A stretch of DNA of 64,000 nt from JACKAQ01 sp020634975 [NCBI: Calditrichia bacterium]. Lineage in GTDB: Bacteria > Calditrichota > Calditrichia > RBG-13-44-9. This document shows positions 60,534-64,000 of this stretch, piece after piece (positions within the stretch are counted from its first letter, which is position 1; every line of letters begins with the position of its first letter). The position numbers and the translations under genes were made by a program. The stretch lies in contig JACKAQ010000001.1 in the NCBI GenBank assembly GCA_020634975.1, positions 2,418,001-2,482,000 on the forward strand, read 5' to 3'. The notes under the pieces were generated by a model. That model did not search any database and was not told where the DNA came from. It saw only the letters and a list, made by a program, of their open reading frames with translations.

Positions 60534-61823
60534 ATGAAAAAAGCCTTAATTGTAACCTATTATTGGCCACCGGCCGGCGGCCCCGGCGTGCAGCGCGTGG
60601 TTCGTTTTGTGCGATATTTTCGCCAGTTTGGGTGGGAGCCAATTGTGCTCACCGTGAAAAACGGTGATTACCCCGCCATCGACGAAACGCTGCACAAACA
60701 ATTGCCGGAAAATTTGCGGATAGAAAAGACCGATATTTTGGAGCCGTACGCGATTTACCGCAAGTTTACCGGAAAATCCGCCGAAGAAAAAATCCCCACA
60801 TTTGTGCTCAGCGGAAAAAGTAGTGACAGCAAAAAAGATCGCCTGGCGAAATGGGTACGCGGCAATATTTTTATTCCCGATGCCCGGATCGGCTGGATTC
60901 CGAACGCCGTTCGCGCGGGCAGCAAGCTCATTCGCGAAGAAAATATCGATCTGATTTTTGCGACATCGCCGCCGCACACGGTTCAGCTTATCGCCAAAAA
61001 ACTGGCCAAACGCCACAAAATACCGTGGGTTGCGGACTTGCGCGATCCCTGGACGGAAGCATTTTGGGCGGAAGAAATGAAAAAATCGCGTCTGGCGGAT
61101 GCGATCGATCGCAAACTGGAGCGCTCTGTGTTGCAGCAAGCAGATTTGATCACCACGGTTAGTGAGGGATTGGGCAAAATTTTTCTCCAAAAGGGCGCAT
61201 TAGCCTGCGAAGTGATTCACAACGGATTCGAGCCGAAACCGCCACAGCCGCTGAAATCGGACAAATTTATGCTGCTGTTTTTCGGACATCTCAACAAAAG
61301 CCAAAATCCCGAAACGCTGTTTCGTTCGCTGTGTACCTTGCCGGACGCGATTCGCGAGAATCTGAAAATTGTATTCGTCGGACGCATTTTTGAGGGTTTC
61401 GCCGGGCTTTTTGAAAAATTTGGGCAGCAACTGGCGATCGAACGGCGCAATTACATGCCGCTGGACGAAGTGCTGGCATTTGCCCGCAGCGCCAGTATTT
61501 TGCTGCATCCGATGATTTCGGCAACCTATATCGAAGGGGTGATCGGCGCAAAAATGTTCGATTATCTTTCGCTGCAAAAACCGATTCTCACCCTCGGCGA
61601 AAAAAACGGCATCGTGCGGGAAGTGCTGCAGGAAACCGAAAGCGGCGAAATTGTCGAATACGCAGATTTGCAGGGCATCGCGGATTTTGTGTTGGAAAAA
61701 TACAAAATCTGGCAAAAAAATAGTTTCGTGTTGTTGGACAATTCAGATAAGCTGAGCAACTACACAACCGAAACCAACACATTGAAATTATTGAATTTAT
61801 TCAACGCATTGATCGGTCGCTGA
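60534..61823 (+). CDS. Family 4-like glycosyltransferase
   Basis: The protein has 429 residues. The start MKKALIVTYYWPPAGGPGVQ is the donor-side Rossmann entry typical of the GT4 clan. In the N-domain there is LIFATSPPHTVQLIAKKLAK and WVADLRDPWTEAFW. The C-domain contains CEVIHNGFEPKPP, LFFGHLNKSQNPETLF, and the GT-B motif region EGVIGAKMFDYLSLQKPILTL near 340. The enzyme transfers a sugar from a nucleotide donor during polysaccharide or lipid-linked glycan assembly. It is followed 22 bases later by an epimerase-like gene and may be coupled to it. Confidence 0.88.
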   Translation: MKKALIVTYYWPPAGGPGVQRVVRFVRYFRQFGWEPIVLTVKNGDYPAIDETLHKQLPENLRIEKTDILEPYAIYRKFTGKSAEEKIPTFVLSGKSSDSKKDRLAKWVRGNIFIPDARIGWIPNAVRAGSKLIREENIDLIFATSPPHTVQLIAKKLAKRHKIPWVADLRDPWTEAFWAEEMKKSRLADAIDRKLERSVLQQADLITTVSEGLGKIFLQKGALACEVIHNGFEPKPPQPLKSDKFMLLFFGHLNKSQNPETLFRSLCTLPDAIRENLKIVFVGRIFEGFAGLFEKFGQQLAIERRNYMPLDEVLAFARSASILLHPMISATYIEGVIGAKMFDYLSLQKPILTLGEKNGIVREVLQETESGEIVEYADLQGIADFVLEKYKIWQKNSFVLLDNSDKLSNYTTETNTLKLLNLFNALIGR

Positions 61824-61845
61824 ACCCTAAAACGGGCTTGCTGAA

Positions 61846-62841
61846 ATGGCTTCAAAAATTGAGAAAATATTTTTTATGTTCGAGAAATTTCGGAAAGATA
61901 TTTTCCGGAAAAAAATCATTTACCAGCTTGCGCCGGACGTGCATTCGCGCGAGCTTCGCGAATATTATTTTGTGATGGACGAACAGGAATTGCGGGAAGG
62001 CTACAGCCAGAATTTCCATTTTGATGACGACGGCATTCCGCTGATTCCCACCTACATCGATGTTGAGGAGCGCAAGCTGATTTATTACCCGATTTCCATC
62101 GGGCAGTTCGGCATCGCGATTTTCCACACCTGGCTGAAAACGCAGTCGGATTCGGATAAACAGCGGTTCATGAAAATTGTCGATTGGTTTTACGAGCACC
62201 GCATTTCCGACGAGCGGTTGGGCGATTATTGGCTTACCGACGTGCCCAAACCGGAATACCGGGTGTTCGATCCGTGGCCGTCCGCGTTTGCCCAAAGTCG
62301 CGGATTGACCATTTTGCTTCGCGGTTGGCAGCTCACCGGCGAGCAAAAATATCTGGATGCAGCAACCCGTGCGCTGAAAATTTTTCACATTCCCGCAGCC
62401 GAAGGCGGTGTGACCACTTTCACCGAAAATGGCCCGATGTACGAAGAATATCCCGCACCGTTTTTAACCGCAGTGCTGGACGGCGCTATTTTTTCGCTGT
62501 TCGGTATTTACGATTTTGTTCGTGCTGTGCCGGAAAATGCGGAAGCTAAACTGTTGTTTGAAAAGGGGATAGCCGGATTAAAAGGTAATTTGCCGCGATA
62601 CGATCTGGGATTCTGGATTCGCTATAATTTGTGCGAGCAACCGTTTTATCCGGATGTCGATCCGGCGCATCTCATCTATTTTCGCATGATCATGACGCAA
62701 TTGGATTTGCTGCACCGCATGTCCGGCGACGATTATTTTGCGACGCTCGCCGCCAACTGGCGCAAACGCGACAAATTGCACAATATTTTGCGCATGTACT
62801 GGCTGAAATATCGCGCGTTGAAAAAACTGAATCGATTGTAA
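61846..62841 (+). CDS. D-glucuronyl C5-epimerase-like protein
   Basis: The protein has 331 residues. The sequence YYPISIGQFGIAIFHTWLKT is followed by DPWPSAFAQSRGLTILLRGWQLTGEQKYLDAA and GGVTTFTENGPMYEEYPAP. This is the pattern of the glucuronyl C5-epimerase C-terminal domain, an alpha/alpha barrel with Tyr-containing active site. In heparan-type polymers the enzyme turns D-glucuronate to L-iduronate. The bacterial homologs are mostly uncharacterised. No signal peptide is visible, so it would act in the cytoplasm on a nascent or lipid-linked chain. It is convergent with the next gene, with only 9 bases between the stops. Confidence 0.75.
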   Translation: MASKIEKIFFMFEKFRKDIFRKKIIYQLAPDVHSRELREYYFVMDEQELREGYSQNFHFDDDGIPLIPTYIDVEERKLIYYPISIGQFGIAIFHTWLKTQSDSDKQRFMKIVDWFYEHRISDERLGDYWLTDVPKPEYRVFDPWPSAFAQSRGLTILLRGWQLTGEQKYLDAATRALKIFHIPAAEGGVTTFTENGPMYEEYPAPFLTAVLDGAIFSLFGIYDFVRAVPENAEAKLLFEKGIAGLKGNLPRYDLGFWIRYNLCEQPFYPDVDPAHLIYFRMIMTQLDLLHRMSGDDYFATLAANWRKRDKLHNILRMYWLKYRALKKLNRL

Positions 62842-62850
62842 GTTGTAGTG

Positions 62851-63939
62851 TTACTTCAGTAAAATCATTTTGCGGGTGGCCGTAAATTTGGGCGTTTGCA
62901 ATTGATAAAAATACACGCCGCCGGGCAGATATCCGGCATCCCAGGTGGTTTGGTGTGTACCTGCCGGCAGATTGCGAGAAAGCACTTCTGCTACTTTTTC
63001 CCCCAACAAATTGAACACGGACAGATTAACATTTGCCGCTTCCGGCAGCTCAAACCGAATGGTTGTGCCGGGATTAAACGGATTCGGGAAATTTTGCGCC
63101 AGAGCGAATTTTTGGGGAATGCCGCCGCTGTTTTCACCGGCAATCACGGAAATCGGCGCATGCAACGTTCGCACGCCGCTGAAATCTACATCCGCCAATC
63201 GATACCAGTAGGTTTCGCCGGAAGTCGCAGATGGGTCGGTAAATGCGTAATCATTTTGCACGTTGGTGGTTCCGGCGCCGCGCAAATCCGGGTTGTTTTC
63301 GTAGCTGCCGATCAACCGAAATCCGTCGTTTTGCTGTGCGGAGCGATAAATTTCGAATCCCAGATTCTGTATCTCGCTGGCAGTTGACCACAGCAGTTGC
63401 ACGCCGTCAGCGCTACCGCTGGCGGAAAAATTCATCAGCGAAACGGGCAGGGTGATGTCTTCGGTTACGGTCATTGAGATGGTTAAAATGGGTGTCGTTG
63501 TGTTGAAAGTGTAGCTGGCATTTGTTGTCATGTCCTGTAATGTTGCGCCGGCAAGTGTTTGGACTTCCATTGCGCCAAGGCTATCCGCTTTACTCATATT
63601 CCAGCTGAGTGTCATGTTGGATGCGGATGGATCGTGGATAAAATCCATCCGGTAAATGGTTTCGTCAGTTGAAATTAATCGAATGTCCGTCTGTAATTCA
63701 TCACCTGTAATTATCAACCGCGCATCAAAAGCTGGTGCGGGCGGCGGCGGCGGTTGTTTGATATCCAAACCGGAGTCGTATCCGGCGGTGCCGGCTGGGT
63801 TCATCCCGATAGTCAGCGTTGTGCTGTTCCCGAGGTTATCTGAAACGACGATATCAAAGGTAAATTGTTGGGCAAAAATCGGGTTGCTGCCAAAAATTAA
63901 TATTAAAAAAAGGATTGTATTTTTAATCGATAATTTCAT
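62851..63939 (-). CDS. Secreted protein with type A sorting domain
   Basis: The protein has 362 residues and a signal peptide ending NPIFAQQF. A beta-rich segment with a poly-Pro string (KQPPPPPAPAFDAR) near residue 62 is followed by a fibronectin-III-like segment (LLWSTASEIQNLGFEIYRSA). The end is AQNFPNPFNPGTTIRFELPE with a strand series closing ATRKMILLK. This matches the sorted proteins at 5667 and 23116. No catalytic motif is visible. It is probably a surface-anchored or secreted protein of unknown ligand. Its promoter lies beyond 63940, in the last 61 bases. Confidence 0.85.
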   Translation of the reverse strand: MKLSIKNTILFLILIFGSNPIFAQQFTFDIVVSDNLGNSTTLTIGMNPAGTAGYDSGLDIKQPPPPPAPAFDARLIITGDELQTDIRLISTDETIYRMDFIHDPSASNMTLSWNMSKADSLGAMEVQTLAGATLQDMTTNASYTFNTTTPILTISMTVTEDITLPVSLMNFSASGSADGVQLLWSTASEIQNLGFEIYRSAQQNDGFRLIGSYENNPDLRGAGTTNVQNDYAFTDPSATSGETYWYRLADVDFSGVRTLHAPISVIAGENSGGIPQKFALAQNFPNPFNPGTTIRFELPEAANVNLSVFNLLGEKVAEVLSRNLPAGTHQTTWDAGYLPGGVYFYQLQTPKFTATRKMILLK

Positions 63940-64000
63940 TTTCGAAACTCCGTTATACCAATTTTGTCGTGCCTTAAAGGTAGTAAAAATAATTACTTCT

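Overview
The window looks like a chromosomal segment of a Gram-negative bacterium of the FCB superphylum, most likely Calditrichota or a close relative (KSB1- or Ignavibacteria-like). The grounds are several secreted proteins with the C-terminal sorting signature N-[YF]-P-N-P-F-N-P followed by a FlgD-like Ig fold, PorV-like barrels, a SusC/SusD pair and a short primary sigma factor of about 282 residues. No species can be named from the sequence alone. No tRNA, rRNA, CRISPR array, transposase or phage gene was found.

Layout. 1-4.3 kb: the 5' part of a UvrD-type helicase gene (- strand, running off the window), a methyltransferase, and a SurA/PpiC-like lipoprotein. 4.3-29.2 kb: a long + strand carbohydrate-utilisation locus. 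It starts with a LacI-family regulator that has two near-identical palindromic operators. Then come a sorted carbohydrate-binding protein, a TonB-dependent receptor, a large secreted protein and a PorV-like protein (uptake and display at the outer membrane). A sugar ABC importer follows (binding lipoprotein and two permeases, no ATPase). Last come a glycosidase-like lipoprotein, a Gfo/Idh oxidoreductase, two GH130 enzymes (one with a frameshift) and two large secreted alpha/alpha-barrel proteins. GH130 points to beta-mannosides as substrate.

29.2-33.1 kb (- strand): an extracellular-electron-transfer module, a decaheme cytochrome of MtrA/DmsE type plus an MtrB/PioB-like barrel. The barrel is interrupted by one in-frame TGA that is followed by a tight hairpin. 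A YedF-like selenium-metabolism protein lies next door. 33.1-40.8 kb: asparagine-synthetase-like protein, RsbW-like kinase, CapA-like protein, primary sigma factor, DUF3267 membrane protein, 5'-nucleotidase and a small glycine-rich membrane protein.

40.9-51.3 kb (- strand): an FG-GAP/ASPIC protein, then a complete tripartite efflux operon: TetR, TolC, HlyD-like adaptor, P-loop kinase-like protein, two ABC ATPases and two ABC-2 permeases, in the style of E. coli ybhGFSR. A four-helix-bundle gene is inserted in it. 51.4-64 kb: two outer-membrane proteins, a GAF/RsbU-type phosphatase, a SusD/SusC pair, a glycosyltransferase with a glucuronyl C5-epimerase-like protein, and a last sorted secreted protein.

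The most unusual material is the repeat landscape and the TGA. Heptamer tracts (TTTATCC/GGATAAA and AATCCAG) sit at gene junctions and encode the signal-peptide core of two secreted proteins. REP-like hairpins occur as inverted pairs between the sugar-locus genes. Two four-helix-bundle genes, each inside a transporter operon, are flanked by short repeats in inverted orientation. The in-frame TGA of the electron-transfer porin may be a nonsense mutation or a selenocysteine codon.
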